From Spirosoma luteum DSM 19990 (GTDB lineage Bacteria > Bacteroidota > Bacteroidia > Cytophagales > Spirosomataceae): a stretch of DNA of 64,000 nucleotides. The stretch spans positions 86,008 to 150,007 of the forward strand of contig NZ_KB893252.1 of the NCBI RefSeq assembly GCF_000374065.1, written 5' to 3'. The position numbers and the translations under genes are program-made. How positions within the stretch are numbered: the first letter of the stretch is position 1; the number at the start of each line of letters is the position of its first letter. The notes under the pieces are model-generated. The model made no database searches, had not been told where the DNA came from, and was given only the letters and a program-made list of their open reading frames with translations. Of this stretch, positions 1-9,549 are shown in pieces.

Positions 1-120
1 GAAACCGACTGTTTTATCCCTGGCTTTGTCCTTTGTGTCCAAAACAAAAAAACAGCCTACATTAATTTTGTATTTAACAAAAACGAAGTATTTTTACGTA
101 CTCTACTACCTCTATTGTTT

Positions 121-576
121 ATGAGCTATAAAACGGCTACCCGTAACGTTCGCAAGGATACAATTCTCGTTATTGAGGATAATACCGATCAGTGGTTTAT
201 CATTCGATGGGCACTTCAGCAGCAGTTTCCGGAAGTAGAAGCCATCTGGATGCAGGAAGCATCGGAAGCGCTTGTCTACCTGGAATCCTGCGAGAAAACG
301 CATTCATTGCCTAAATTGATATTGCTGGATTTGTACCTGCCCAACCGGCAAGAGGGCTGGCATGTGCTGGAGACGATTAAAAACAATCGCCTGTATCGCG
401 ACATTCCGGTTATTATGCTCAGCCAGTCCACTGATAGAGAGGACATCGAAGAATCGTACTCCCTTCGTATCAACTCATACATTGTGAAGCCTACCCATTA
501 CCAGAAATGGCTCGAATGCATTGGCTCGTTCCGACATTACTGGTGGGATGCCGTGACTTTGCCAAAATGTGGGTAG
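121..576 (+). CDS. Single-domain response regulator (receiver only)
   Basis: This is a CheY-like receiver domain without an output domain. The acidic pocket (VIEDN), the phospho-acceptor Asp in LLDLYLP (about residue 70) and the conserved Lys in the VKP motif (about residue 123) are all visible, so it should be phosphorylated. About 150 residues fits this family, including the Rcp1-like receivers that partner hybrid kinases. I choose the ATG at 121 over an in-frame TTG at 115. A -7-like TAATTTTG lies at 63-70, but no TTG is correctly spaced upstream of it. It converges on the large CheB-CheR-kinase gene, which ends 20 bp away, so that kinase is the obvious candidate partner (inference). The output target is not visible from the sequence. 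Confidence 0.9.
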   Translation: MSYKTATRNVRKDTILVIEDNTDQWFIIRWALQQQFPEVEAIWMQEASEALVYLESCEKTHSLPKLILLDLYLPNRQEGWHVLETIKNNRLYRDIPVIMLSQSTDREDIEESYSLRINSYIVKPTHYQKWLECIGSFRHYWWDAVTLPKCG

Positions 577-596
577 CGTTCACAGTTTCTGGTTGG

Positions 597-3500
597 CTAA
601 TCGGAATAGTTTCGGGGTAATACTACCTGAAACCGAGTACCCTTCTCGGGTTCACTGTCGACCGATATCCAGCCGCCAAGAAATTCGCATAACTGTCTGA
701 CAATAAATAAGCCGATTCCTTCGCCCTGCGCATCTGCTCCCTTCTTTGGTACCGGCCACGACAATCCCGGTCCCGTATCAGCAAAGGTAAATTGCCAATG
801 ATCAGCATCTAACTCACCCCAGCTCACCGTTACTCCGCCTTCATTGGTGTATTTAAGGGCATTGAGCAGCAGATTCTGGGCAATTCGACTAATCTTGACA
901 GCATCACCGGCTACAACTAGGGTTGCAGGACTTTCGAAGTTCAGCCGTAAATTACGCTCCACCGCCAGCGGTTGGGCACTGTCGACCAATGCCGCTAACA
1001 GTTCATTGATATTGACCGAACTTATATTGCGTTCCTCCTGCCCAGCCTCCATCCGGGAATAGTCCAGCAGTTCGGTTAGCATCTGGGTGGCCTGCCGTAT
1101 ATTTCGCTGGAGCATGGCCATCATCTGGTTTCGCTCCTCGTTGGTATCCGCCATATCCAGCATAGAAACCGCTCCCTGAATGATACCCAGATTACCCCGC
1201 AGGTCGTGTGTGGTAGAGCGTAAAAACTCGCCACGTCCCTGCACCTGCTGCCGTATCTGCTTCAGTGCTTCAACCGACTGGTTCGATTGCTCCAGTTCCA
1301 TTAGCCAGCTTTCCTTATCCTGTTCCGCCTTTTTGAAGGCCGTAATATCCATTCCCGACAACACGACACCGTCATCATGTTTGGTAATGGACATGCCGAT
1401 CCACTGGTCATGGCCTTCGCGCTGTACCTGCTTTTCAATATACATTCGCTGGCCGCTAAGCATCACTTTTTCCAGGTTATCGAACGTAACATCCTGCCAC
1501 AAGGCTTCGGCCATGTGTTTCAGGGATAAACCCGGCATCTGTTCAATGGGCTGCCGAACAAAAGTGGCAAATCGCTGGTTGCATACCGTCAGTTCAAAAT
1601 CGACAAGCTCATACTTTTCGTTGCGAACGGCCTGTAGCAGTCCGATGGCGGCCGATGAACTGTCCAGCACCGCCTGCAGGTTGATGGCTGTCTGTTGTAT
1701 TTCTTCCACCAGCTGCAAACTGCCGATGTCCTGGGCAATGGCAAGCACACTTTTTACCGAACCATCCATGTTCAGTTCGGGTACCAGTCGGGAGTAGTAA
1801 TACGCAATGCCATCCGGCGTTGGAAACGAATTATAGTGGCTTTGCAACAGGCCCGTGTCAAGAACCTGTTGTAGCTTGTTCATGTAGGGCAGGGCAATCT
1901 CGGCGGGCTGCCCCATTTCCTGATTGGTTTTCCCCAGCAACTCCTTAACGGGTGTACCCGCTTTTTTCTCGAAGGCCGGGTTGGCGTACAACAACCGGAG
2001 GTCGGGCGACCAGCGGGTAATCACGTCGGAGGTGGTATCGACAAACAGCTTGAGGTCGTTTTCGTTCTGTAGCAGGTTGTTCTGCGCCTTTTCACGCCCG
2101 CCATCGTTAGCCTGTGTCTGCGCCAGTACCTGCTGGGCGTGTACGACCATGGCATTGATTTCGAATACTTTTTGTATCCGCTGCTGAGCACGCAGGTCCA
2201 GGGCCTGAATCAGGGTTTTCTGACTATAAATTTCAGCGCACGTACCGATATACCCGCTAAAGACACCGTTCGATGCGCCCGCCGGCTTAGCAAATAAGCC
2301 ACTTTCCGCAGATTGGCTGTTCAGCCTGCGGTCGGCCGCCAAAAATGTAGGACTGGCGTTCATCAGCATCCAGTGGTATTCATCGGGCGGGAATGCTTCG
2401 GTCTGTAGCACACTCTGCTGTCGTTTTAACCGTAACTCCAGTTGAAAGGGCAGCCGTTTTGCCAGGGCACTCGTAAACGTAGTGACAAAGGCCTGACGGT
2501 CGTCCGGATGAATGGCTTCCATCCAGCCCTGAGCGATGGTTTCCTCCAGCGAATGCCCCGTATAATTGAGCCAGGCCCGGTTAAAGAAGGTGTACTTTCC
2601 TTCGGCATTCGATACCCAGATGAGCACCGGGGCATTATCGACCAGGTCGTGCAGCCAGGCTTCGCGTTCGGCCAGTAGGCGCTGTGCCCGTCGGTGCTCG
2701 GTAATATCTTCAAAAGCCAGCAGAATAGCTTCTTCCTGCCTTACAACCCGGCGGGCGTTAACCAACAGCACTTTTTCGCCAATATCGTCGAAGTTATGGG
2801 TTATCTCAAAGGCATTGACCTGAATATTTCGCCGTATCACATCGGCCAGCAACAGCCTTAGCTTGGGAATGTCCCACTGTCTGTTCCCTATTTCGTAAAT
2901 AAGCCGCCCTTCCGTTTGTTCTTCGTCCACCCGAAATAGCGAATAGAACGTTTTGTTGGCACTCTTTATCCGCAGGTCTCCATCGAGCACCAGGGTGGCT
3001 TCGCGGATGGTAGCAAAAATAATTTCCGAAAACTCGTTGGCTTCCGAGATCTGGTCGTTGCGTACCTGCAATTCCTGATTGATGGTCAGCAGTTCTTCGT
3101 TGGTCGATTCAATTTCTTCCTTGCTTGTTTCGAGCTCTTCGTTGATGCTCTGCAGTTCTTCATTGCTGCTGATTATTTCCTCATTGGCCGACTGTAGTTC
3201 CTCATTATTGGCTTCCTGTTCCTCCACAATGGAGCGCATGTCTTCGCGCAGGGTAGCCAGTTCTGCTTCCAGTTGCTTTATGCGCAGATTCCGCTTTTCT
3301 GTCAAATCGGCCTCAAAAGGCACTATAGCCTCCACTTCCTCAAAAAGCACCAGGTATAGCGGATCTTCCGTATCTATATTCAGGGGCACCACCTCGATAG
3401 CTACCTGATGGGCTATCCCATTAATTTTCACTTCCAGGCCGGACTTACGAACGGGCCGGGCCGATTGGCGGGCTTTATGAACGGCATTCCGCAACTCAAA

Positions 3501-5291
3501 GACCAGCGCGGGCCGGGCCATTTTCAACAGGTTCAGACTGGCTTTACCGGGCGAAGGCTCCAGAAACATACTGGTCGACCCACGAAAGCGCAGAATGTCC
3601 AGGTCGTTATTGACCACTACGCTGGCTGGCACGTACTGACGAAGCAACAGTTCATCGACTATTTTCTCTAAATCACCCACCGGAAAATCAGTTTTAAGGA
3701 CAGCGTTACGTTGCCTGCTATACGTAGATGAGCCAACTCTGGCCTTGTTCTCATCTGAGCCCGCACCATCCAGTCTCAACCGGTCGAAGCCGGAACGGGG
3801 ACTCATCTCAAAGGTTGCCCGGTTAATAACATCGTTTTTACGCACATATACTTTATAATTTTTTTCAATCTGAGCAAAAAGTGCCGTCAGGCTACCAACC
3901 GTTTCCGATTTTCCCAGCACCAGATAGCCACTGGGGTTAAGCCCGTAGTGAAACATGGCAATGGCTTTGCGCTGGTATACGCTGCCCAGATAGATCAGCA
4001 GGTTCCTGCAACTGACCAGGTCGAGTCGGGAAAAGGGTGGGTCTTTCAGGATATTATGCGGGGCAAATACGCATAGATCACGTACAGACCGGTTAATGCG
4101 GTAGTGTTCGTCTGTTTTGGTAAAAAAACGCTGTAGCCGCTGGGTCGATACGTCCATCACCTCCCCCTTGGTGTAGCTTCCCTGCCGGGCTTTAGCTACA
4201 GCCATTTCGCTGAGGTCGGTCGCAAAAATCTGGATGGTAACGCTGGTAGCCTTATCGCCCAGTGCCTCAATCAGCAACATAGCCAGCGAATACGCTTCCT
4301 GCCCGGTAGAGCAGGCAGGTACCCAAATGCGGATAGGTTCGTGCGGAGCTTTTTCCTTGATAATCCGGGGAAACAGCACCCGGCTCAGGTACGCCATAGT
4401 ATCCTGATCGCGGAAAAACGTCGTGACGTTAATGAGCAGGTCACTGTACAGTTGCGGCATTTCTTCCGGATGCTGCCGGATGTACAGGATGTATTCTTTT
4501 AGGGTTTCCAGTTTGAAGAGCAACATCCGGCGGATAATACGACGGCGGATGGTGGTGATTTTGTAGTTACTGAAATCAACGCCAACCGCCTTTCTGACCA
4601 GTTGAATAATTACGTTTATATCCTCATCCGCTGCGGTTTCTTCGTTGTTTTCAGTCAGTTCTGTTTGTTGAAAAAATTCGGGCTTACGGCTTATCCGTTC
4701 CAGCTCCCGGGCAATTTCGGCAGGCGACAGTACCCAGTCAACTACGCCCTCGGCAATGGCGGATTTAGGCATGCTCTGAAACCGGGCGCTATCGTTCTGG
4801 GCAAATGTAACGCCACCCGCCTGTTTGATGGCCCGGAACCCCAGGGTTCCGTCATTGGCCATCCCCGACAGGATGATGGCAATGGCCGCTTCCTTCTGGT
4901 GATTGGCCAGCGAGATAAAAAACTGGTCGATGGGCATATGGCGGGTGTCTGCCTGGCGGGGTAAAAGTGCCAGCACCCCATCCACCACTTCCATATCCTG
5001 ACCGGGCGGAATAACGTACACATAATTGGGCTCAATGCGTAACTGGTCTTCGGCTTCCCGAACCGGCATTGCGGTAGCCCGGCTCAGAATATGGGTAAGC
5101 TTGCTTTGGGCATTGGGGTCCAGGTGCTGAATAAATACATACGCCATGTTCGTACCGGGCGATAGGTTCTCCAGTAATTCCAACATAGATTCCATCCCTC
5201 CTGCCGATGCCCCAACAGCAACAATAGGTACAAAAGGCGATTGACTTTCTGTTGCTTCAGCCTGTTTAGACGTACGTTTTCCCTTTGCCAT
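597..5291 (-). CDS. CheB-CheR-PAS hybrid sensor histidine kinase
   Basis: This 1564-residue multidomain signalling protein is soluble, with no membrane segment seen. The order is: CheB methylesterase fold about 20-200 with catalytic Ser29 (GASAGG), His56 and Asp147 (ANDGT); CheR N-terminal helices about 225-290; CheR SAM-dependent methyltransferase about 295-490 with PACSTGQEAYS at 325; a heptad-rich coiled coil about 672-750 full of NEEL repeats; several PAS domains about 752-1330; a HisKA helix with His1362 in THDLRGNL; and a HATPase domain with N box, DTGPG and GEGIGL. All catalytic residues I can check are present. Family knowledge says CheB and CheR edit receptor methylation, but no chemoreceptor, CheA or CheW gene lies in the window. 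It is divergent from a second CheB gene. Substrate and output are unknown. Confidence 0.93.
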   Translation of the reverse strand: MAKGKRTSKQAEATESQSPFVPIVAVGASAGGMESMLELLENLSPGTNMAYVFIQHLDPNAQSKLTHILSRATAMPVREAEDQLRIEPNYVYVIPPGQDMEVVDGVLALLPRQADTRHMPIDQFFISLANHQKEAAIAIILSGMANDGTLGFRAIKQAGGVTFAQNDSARFQSMPKSAIAEGVVDWVLSPAEIARELERISRKPEFFQQTELTENNEETAADEDINVIIQLVRKAVGVDFSNYKITTIRRRIIRRMLLFKLETLKEYILYIRQHPEEMPQLYSDLLINVTTFFRDQDTMAYLSRVLFPRIIKEKAPHEPIRIWVPACSTGQEAYSLAMLLIEALGDKATSVTIQIFATDLSEMAVAKARQGSYTKGEVMDVSTQRLQRFFTKTDEHYRINRSVRDLCVFAPHNILKDPPFSRLDLVSCRNLLIYLGSVYQRKAIAMFHYGLNPSGYLVLGKSETVGSLTALFAQIEKNYKVYVRKNDVINRATFEMSPRSGFDRLRLDGAGSDENKARVGSSTYSRQRNAVLKTDFPVGDLEKIVDELLLRQYVPASVVVNNDLDILRFRGSTSMFLEPSPGKASLNLLKMARPALVFELRNAVHKARQSARPVRKSGLEVKINGIAHQVAIEVVPLNIDTEDPLYLVLFEEVEAIVPFEADLTEKRNLRIKQLEAELATLREDMRSIVEEQEANNEELQSANEEIISSNEELQSINEELETSKEEIESTNEELLTINQELQVRNDQISEANEFSEIIFATIREATLVLDGDLRIKSANKTFYSLFRVDEEQTEGRLIYEIGNRQWDIPKLRLLLADVIRRNIQVNAFEITHNFDDIGEKVLLVNARRVVRQEEAILLAFEDITEHRRAQRLLAEREAWLHDLVDNAPVLIWVSNAEGKYTFFNRAWLNYTGHSLEETIAQGWMEAIHPDDRQAFVTTFTSALAKRLPFQLELRLKRQQSVLQTEAFPPDEYHWMLMNASPTFLAADRRLNSQSAESGLFAKPAGASNGVFSGYIGTCAEIYSQKTLIQALDLRAQQRIQKVFEINAMVVHAQQVLAQTQANDGGREKAQNNLLQNENDLKLFVDTTSDVITRWSPDLRLLYANPAFEKKAGTPVKELLGKTNQEMGQPAEIALPYMNKLQQVLDTGLLQSHYNSFPTPDGIAYYYSRLVPELNMDGSVKSVLAIAQDIGSLQLVEEIQQTAINLQAVLDSSSAAIGLLQAVRNEKYELVDFELTVCNQRFATFVRQPIEQMPGLSLKHMAEALWQDVTFDNLEKVMLSGQRMYIEKQVQREGHDQWIGMSITKHDDGVVLSGMDITAFKKAEQDKESWLMELEQSNQSVEALKQIRQQVQGRGEFLRSTTHDLRGNLGIIQGAVSMLDMADTNEERNQMMAMLQRNIRQATQMLTELLDYSRMEAGQEERNISSVNINELLAALVDSAQPLAVERNLRLNFESPATLVVAGDAVKISRIAQNLLLNALKYTNEGGVTVSWGELDADHWQFTFADTGPGLSWPVPKKGADAQGEGIGLFIVRQLCEFLGGWISVDSEPEKGTRFQVVLPRNYSD

Positions 5292-5509
5292 GCCAAAAAA
5301 CTTTACCGAACGAACCGTATATTAATTACTATAAAAAAGCCTCCGAAGATAGAATTAGTTAATGAGAATTGTACGAAACAATGTAATTCGCCAGCATACA
5401 ACTTCCCATAAAAATAAAAGCAGCCTGATAATTTCTTAGTTTATCCCACTTTTTTACTAGAGAAAGAAATAGCTTTGCCTGGTAAACGGCATGCGTTAAA
5501 ATCAAGAGT

Positions 5510-6526
5510 ATGGCAAAACGAAATATTATCGTTATTGGGGCTTCTGCCGGGGGTGTGTATGCACTGAAAGAATTAGTGGCATCGCTCCCACCTGATTTCG
5601 ATGCCACCATTTTTCTGGTAGTTCACATATCACCGCATTCACCCAGTTATCTTCCCGAGATTCTAAGTCACGCGGGGCCAATAAAAGCGGTTCATCCCAA
5701 AGATGGGGAGCTTATTCAGCCGGGGCATATTTATATTGCCCCGCCCGATCACCACCTGTTGATTGAATACGACCAGGTCATTGTAAAGAAGGGGCCTAAA
5801 GAAAACCGGTTTCGGCCCTCTATCGATGCTTTGTTCCGGTCGGCAGCCTATACCTACGGCCCCCGGGTTATTGGAATCGTGCTGACCGGTATGCTCGATG
5901 ATGGCACATCGGGTATGTGGTCTGTAAAGAGGATGGGGGGTATCTGCATCGTTCAGGAACCGGAAGAGGCTATGTATGCCAGTATGCCTAATCACGTAAT
6001 GGAATACGTAGCGGTAGATTTTGTTGTTCCGGTGGCTAACATGGCTATGCTGTTAAGCGATTTGATTACGGAGTTGGTCCCCGACAAACCAAAACTGGTT
6101 CAGGAAGAGTTGAAGCGACTAGAAGTTGAGGTGAATATTGCCGCACAGGACAACGCATTTGACATGGGTATTTTAGACATGGGTGAACTAACGCCCCTTA
6201 CCTGCCCGGAGTGTAATGGTGTACTTGTCAACATCAAGGAAGGCAAGCTCATTCGCTACCGGTGCCATACCGGTCATGCCTATACGGCCAGTTCTCTATT
6301 GGCCGAAACGACCAAGGTGGTAGAAGAATCGTTCTGGAAAGGTATCCGTGCGCTGGAAGAAACGGTTATTCTACTGGATCAGTCGAGCAGGCATTTTGAA
6401 GAAGGCGGCAACAAGGTAGCGGCCGACCAATTTGCCCAGAAATCCCGCGAAACGCAGGAGCGGGCGCGGCAGGCCCATTCGTTTGTTTTCAGGCAGGAGC
6501 ACTTGAGCGAAAACAGTCATCTGTAA
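5510..6526 (+). CDS. Stand-alone CheB-type methylesterase with C-terminal zinc ribbon
   Basis: The first 190 residues are a CheB catalytic domain with Ser12 in GASAGG, His39 in VVHISPH and an Asp in TGMLDDGT. The N-terminal receiver of classical CheB is missing, so control must be different. At about 231-255 a CPEC...CHTGH segment looks like a zinc ribbon, followed by a helical, Gln/Glu-rich tail. This architecture recurs in CheB-like proteins of non-flagellated bacteria (family knowledge). It is divergent from the CheB-CheR kinase, about 220 bp apart. A -7-like TAGCTTTG lies at 5470-5477 without a matching -33. The role is probably signalling by protein glutamate demethylation or deamidation, but the target is unknown. 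Confidence 0.9.
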   Translation: MAKRNIIVIGASAGGVYALKELVASLPPDFDATIFLVVHISPHSPSYLPEILSHAGPIKAVHPKDGELIQPGHIYIAPPDHHLLIEYDQVIVKKGPKENRFRPSIDALFRSAAYTYGPRVIGIVLTGMLDDGTSGMWSVKRMGGICIVQEPEEAMYASMPNHVMEYVAVDFVVPVANMAMLLSDLITELVPDKPKLVQEELKRLEVEVNIAAQDNAFDMGILDMGELTPLTCPECNGVLVNIKEGKLIRYRCHTGHAYTASSLLAETTKVVEESFWKGIRALEETVILLDQSSRHFEEGGNKVAADQFAQKSRETQERARQAHSFVFRQEHLSENSHL

Positions 6527-6531
6527 GTTAT

Positions 6532-6587
6532 TAAGTTATAAGTGGCTGACGCGAAAGCAATACCCCGCGTCAGCCACTTATAACTTA
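6532..6587. terminator. Perfect 22-bp inverted repeat between convergent genes
   Basis: The arms 6532-6553 and 6566-6587 are perfectly complementary with a 12-nt loop. A further GTAAGTTA at 6523-6530 can compete for the right arm. It begins just after the CheB stop codon and ends 18 bp before the stop of the convergent BatA-like gene, so it could end transcripts from both sides. No clear U-tract follows. The apex GTGGCTGACGCG is shared with the repeat at 63193-63269. Confidence 0.7.
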
Positions 6588-6604
6588 CAATTTATTGACT
6601 GTAC

Positions 6605-8701
6605 TTAGCTTTTCATAAACCGCACCAGGCCAACTTCTACGAGCAAAAAGGCCAGGGCGGCCAGCAGAAAATACTTCCAGAGGCTTTTCCCTAAATTCTG
6701 CTCTTCCAGTACCTGCACAAAATCGCCATCCTGAATACTGTCAAATACCTCAACGCCGGGCTGGTTGGCAAATATTCGGCGTAGTTCATCGGCCGAATAA
6801 TACTCCATGGACGATTCCTGATTGCCGTGGTTGAAAGCCAGTAACTGTTCCGTTTTGCCTGCACTATTCTGCAGGGAGTAGTAGCCCGCTTCAATTTCCT
6901 GCCCCACCGCCAGTTCGTTACTTTTTGGCATTTCGAGCAGTAGCTGGTTACCCACTACGCGCTGTACCGGAATAATTTCCAGTTTATCCCGCTTCAACTT
7001 ATACACCGACCGTTCGGACGGATTACTCACCGGAATCGTAATCAGGTTATCATCAAACGAGTAGGCTGTTTGCTGCGCCCGAACGCTGGCAGCCGCCATC
7101 TTGTACATGACGGGTACAAACAGGGCATGTTCGGCCAGGTTACCGTACGTCGTTGATAACGGACTGGCCACCATATAAACGCTTCCCGCCGACTTCCCGC
7201 CCACGCTGGACCGGGTCAGCAATGGACTGCCATCCCGCAGCGTCAGCAAACGCGTACCCGCACTCCACCGCCAAACGGGCGATTCGGTCGGCATATTCAG
7301 TGGTTCTGACTGGTAACCCTGCTGAAATACGTCCCGGAAAAATGGATTTCTCTTATCGGGTTCAGCTACAGGTACGGGGCTTGGTATGCTACCCGGTGTA
7401 GCCGTAATCTGAATGCTTCCTACGCCCAGTGTACGCAGGAAAGGGCCGTACGAACCGGCATCAGGAATAGCAGGCGGAATGATAGCCAGACTGCCCCCCT
7501 GCCGCACAAAGTTTTCCAACTCCGTACGGAGGGTACCGCTTACCCCGGTAACGCCTTCCAGCACCACCAGGTCCGTTTCTTTCAACTGACCAACATCGAA
7601 GTTTTGGGCATTAAAACTGCGCCGGACAAACAGGCTGTCGTTTGAATAAACAGCCTCAATATACCCCTGGGCACCGTTGGACGGGCTGGCTTTCTGTTCG
7701 TACAAATGCACGATCCGGACGGCCGGAGAGGCTTCGATAACGAAGAAATACTGATTATCGAACGTGATGGGAAAGTCTTCAAAGACAATCCGCCCCCGGT
7801 GGTAGCCTTTCGAAACAACATTGAAGTTCAGCGAAACCGTCGCCGAACCACCCGGAGCCAGTACGGCCGAAGCCGTTGATGTTTGCGCATCATCCAGATA
7901 CAACCGGATTGGCAAATTTTTGACGGCTTCCTTCCCGGCATTGGTCAGTTTCACATTCAGGCTGTTATTCTGCATTTCCCGGATGAAGGGGGTACTGAGC
8001 CAGACCGAATCGACATAAATATTTTTGGTAGACTGGGCATCCAGAGGAACGATATAGAGTTGATCGGTCGTGTCGATTTTCAGCCGGGACAGATCACCAG
8101 CGGTACTTTTCTGAAAATCGGAGAACCAGAACAGTTGGTTGCGGCCGGCCGGATTCAGCGAACTGAGCAGGTTACGCTGCCGTCGGTAAACCGTTTCGAG
8201 CGTGCGGGGCGTATGGGCAAACCGGATAGATGCCACCCGGTCACGAACCAGCTCGGCGGTGCCAGCCTGTTGCTCAGCCGCCGAAAAATCATTGGTCAGT
8301 AGTTGAAGCGATGCCGCGTTGCGAAACAAGGTCAGCAGTTCATCCAGTTTGCTGATGGCAATATCCAGGTAGCGTTTTGCATTGCGCTCATTCTGCATAC
8401 TGTACGAGTTATCGACGTATAAACTCGTAACAGCCTGCCGGGATAACCCCAGTTTATTCTTGCTGGGAATAAAGGGTTGGGCAAAAGCCAGTACCAGACA
8501 GGCCAGAAAAAGGCAGCGGCACGCCAGAATAAGCCAGTGTTTCAACCGTCGAAATGACTTGGTCTCGGTCTGAACGTTGCGGAGCAGGGCCACATTGGTG
8601 AAAAACACCCGCCGTGTTCGCCGGAAATTAAACAGGTGAATGGCAATCGGAACCGAAACGGCCATCAGGCCAAACAGGAAGGAAGGATACAGGAAATTCA
8701 T
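6605..8701 (-). CDS. BatA N-terminal domain membrane protein (vWA-like)
   Basis: The N-terminus (MNFLYPSFLFGLMAV...) is the BatA/aerotolerance-type module with two membrane helices at about 5-25 and 57-78. It is followed by a Rossmann-like segment with a MIDAS-type DNSYS motif near residue 95, as in von Willebrand A domains. The central region contains a glutamine-amidotransferase-like fold (LVVLEGV... FVRQGG) and the protein ends in a third membrane helix next to the C-terminus. In Bacteroidota such proteins are often encoded with MoxR/DUF58 genes, but none is present here. It is 63 bp downstream of the metallophosphoesterase on the same strand and may share its transcript. The function is probably envelope-related; no specific substrate can be assigned. 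Confidence 0.85.
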   Translation of the reverse strand: MNFLYPSFLFGLMAVSVPIAIHLFNFRRTRRVFFTNVALLRNVQTETKSFRRLKHWLILACRCLFLACLVLAFAQPFIPSKNKLGLSRQAVTSLYVDNSYSMQNERNAKRYLDIAISKLDELLTLFRNAASLQLLTNDFSAAEQQAGTAELVRDRVASIRFAHTPRTLETVYRRQRNLLSSLNPAGRNQLFWFSDFQKSTAGDLSRLKIDTTDQLYIVPLDAQSTKNIYVDSVWLSTPFIREMQNNSLNVKLTNAGKEAVKNLPIRLYLDDAQTSTASAVLAPGGSATVSLNFNVVSKGYHRGRIVFEDFPITFDNQYFFVIEASPAVRIVHLYEQKASPSNGAQGYIEAVYSNDSLFVRRSFNAQNFDVGQLKETDLVVLEGVTGVSGTLRTELENFVRQGGSLAIIPPAIPDAGSYGPFLRTLGVGSIQITATPGSIPSPVPVAEPDKRNPFFRDVFQQGYQSEPLNMPTESPVWRWSAGTRLLTLRDGSPLLTRSSVGGKSAGSVYMVASPLSTTYGNLAEHALFVPVMYKMAAASVRAQQTAYSFDDNLITIPVSNPSERSVYKLKRDKLEIIPVQRVVGNQLLLEMPKSNELAVGQEIEAGYYSLQNSAGKTEQLLAFNHGNQESSMEYYSADELRRIFANQPGVEVFDSIQDGDFVQVLEEQNLGKSLWKYFLLAALAFLLVEVGLVRFMKS

Positions 8702-8764
8702 TCAGGAAGTTTCAGCAACAGACTTTCTTTAATAACGACCCCGCACAGGCCTTTCGTGCCGAAG

Positions 8765-9469
8765 TTAGTCAGGGATTGTGATTTCGTAAAATGCTGTTTT
8801 CGTTTGTAGTACATCGGTGTAGGTTATTGAACCGGATTTACCCCGAACCGTGGTAAAATCATCGACGGGTGTATGCCCGACAATCTGCTCAAACCCCGTC
8901 AGGTAATCTTTTTTAGTTTCGGACCGGTCGGCCCAAACGGGTCCGCTGTGGGCATCATAACCACCCCGTTTGGGTCCTACTTCGAACAGCAGATTTCTTA
9001 TCTGGAGTGGTTGCCGGTGCATAGCGTTCAAAAATCCGGCCAGGTCATAGTCGGGCTGTACCACAGTCGCGTCCATACCGGTCTTTAGCTGCGCATGCTT
9101 GAGCCACTGGTTGGTAATGCCCGCGTGGGTGAACACATACGCTCCCTGCTGGTAAGCCACCTGAAACAGGCTATCATATTTGGCAAACAGATTACTCAAC
9201 GATGGTTGCGCCCACGACCTGAATCCCGAACAGCTATAGTGAGGGAAGTGCAGGTACTGCGCATCATGGTTACCAATCAGCAGCACAAACTTTTTCGGAC
9301 TCTTCCGTTTCAGTTGAATAATGTCGTACAGATTGGTATATATCGTCTCATCGTCTACGACGTAGCTATCGGTGTAATCGCCAAGAAAAATAACCTTGTC
9401 GTATAGTGTCAGGTCGGCTTCCCGCCAAACGGTCCTACCGTGGAGATCGCTGATAGTAAGGATATTCAT
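8765..9469 (-). CDS. Calcineurin-like metallophosphoesterase
   Basis: The metal-binding motifs of the family are in order: SDLHGR near the N-terminus, GDYTDS, GNHDAQ, FTHAGI and GHTP. The protein of about 234 residues is cytoplasmic and resembles bacterial PPP/ApaH-like phosphoesterases. The reading frame is open to 9508, but the ATG at 9469 (MNILTISD) puts the first beta strand at the usual place and lies outside the infB terminator, so I use it. It follows the infB terminator, so it needs its own promoter or read-through. The substrate could be a phosphoprotein, a dinucleoside polyphosphate or a cyclic nucleotide. Confidence 0.88.
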   Translation of the reverse strand: MNILTISDLHGRTVWREADLTLYDKVIFLGDYTDSYVVDDETIYTNLYDIIQLKRKSPKKFVLLIGNHDAQYLHFPHYSCSGFRSWAQPSLSNLFAKYDSLFQVAYQQGAYVFTHAGITNQWLKHAQLKTGMDATVVQPDYDLAGFLNAMHRQPLQIRNLLFEVGPKRGGYDAHSGPVWADRSETKKDYLTGFEQIVGHTPVDDFTTVRGKSGSITYTDVLQTKTAFYEITIPD

Positions 9470-9494
9470 ACACATTTTCTGTTCAGTAAGATAC

Positions 9495-9525
9495 AAAAAA
9501 AGCCCCAACCACTTCTGGTTGGGGC
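9495..9525 (-). terminator. Intrinsic terminator of the rimP-nusA-infB operon
   Basis: On the minus strand a 9-bp GC-rich stem (9517-9525 with 9502-9510, GCCCCAACC) with a 6-nt loop is followed by a run of U from 9500 to 9495. It lies 25 bp past the infB stop codon. The arrangement is a textbook rho-independent terminator. Confidence 0.88.
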
Positions 9526-9549
9526 AACAAAATTAGTAGTATAATCAGC

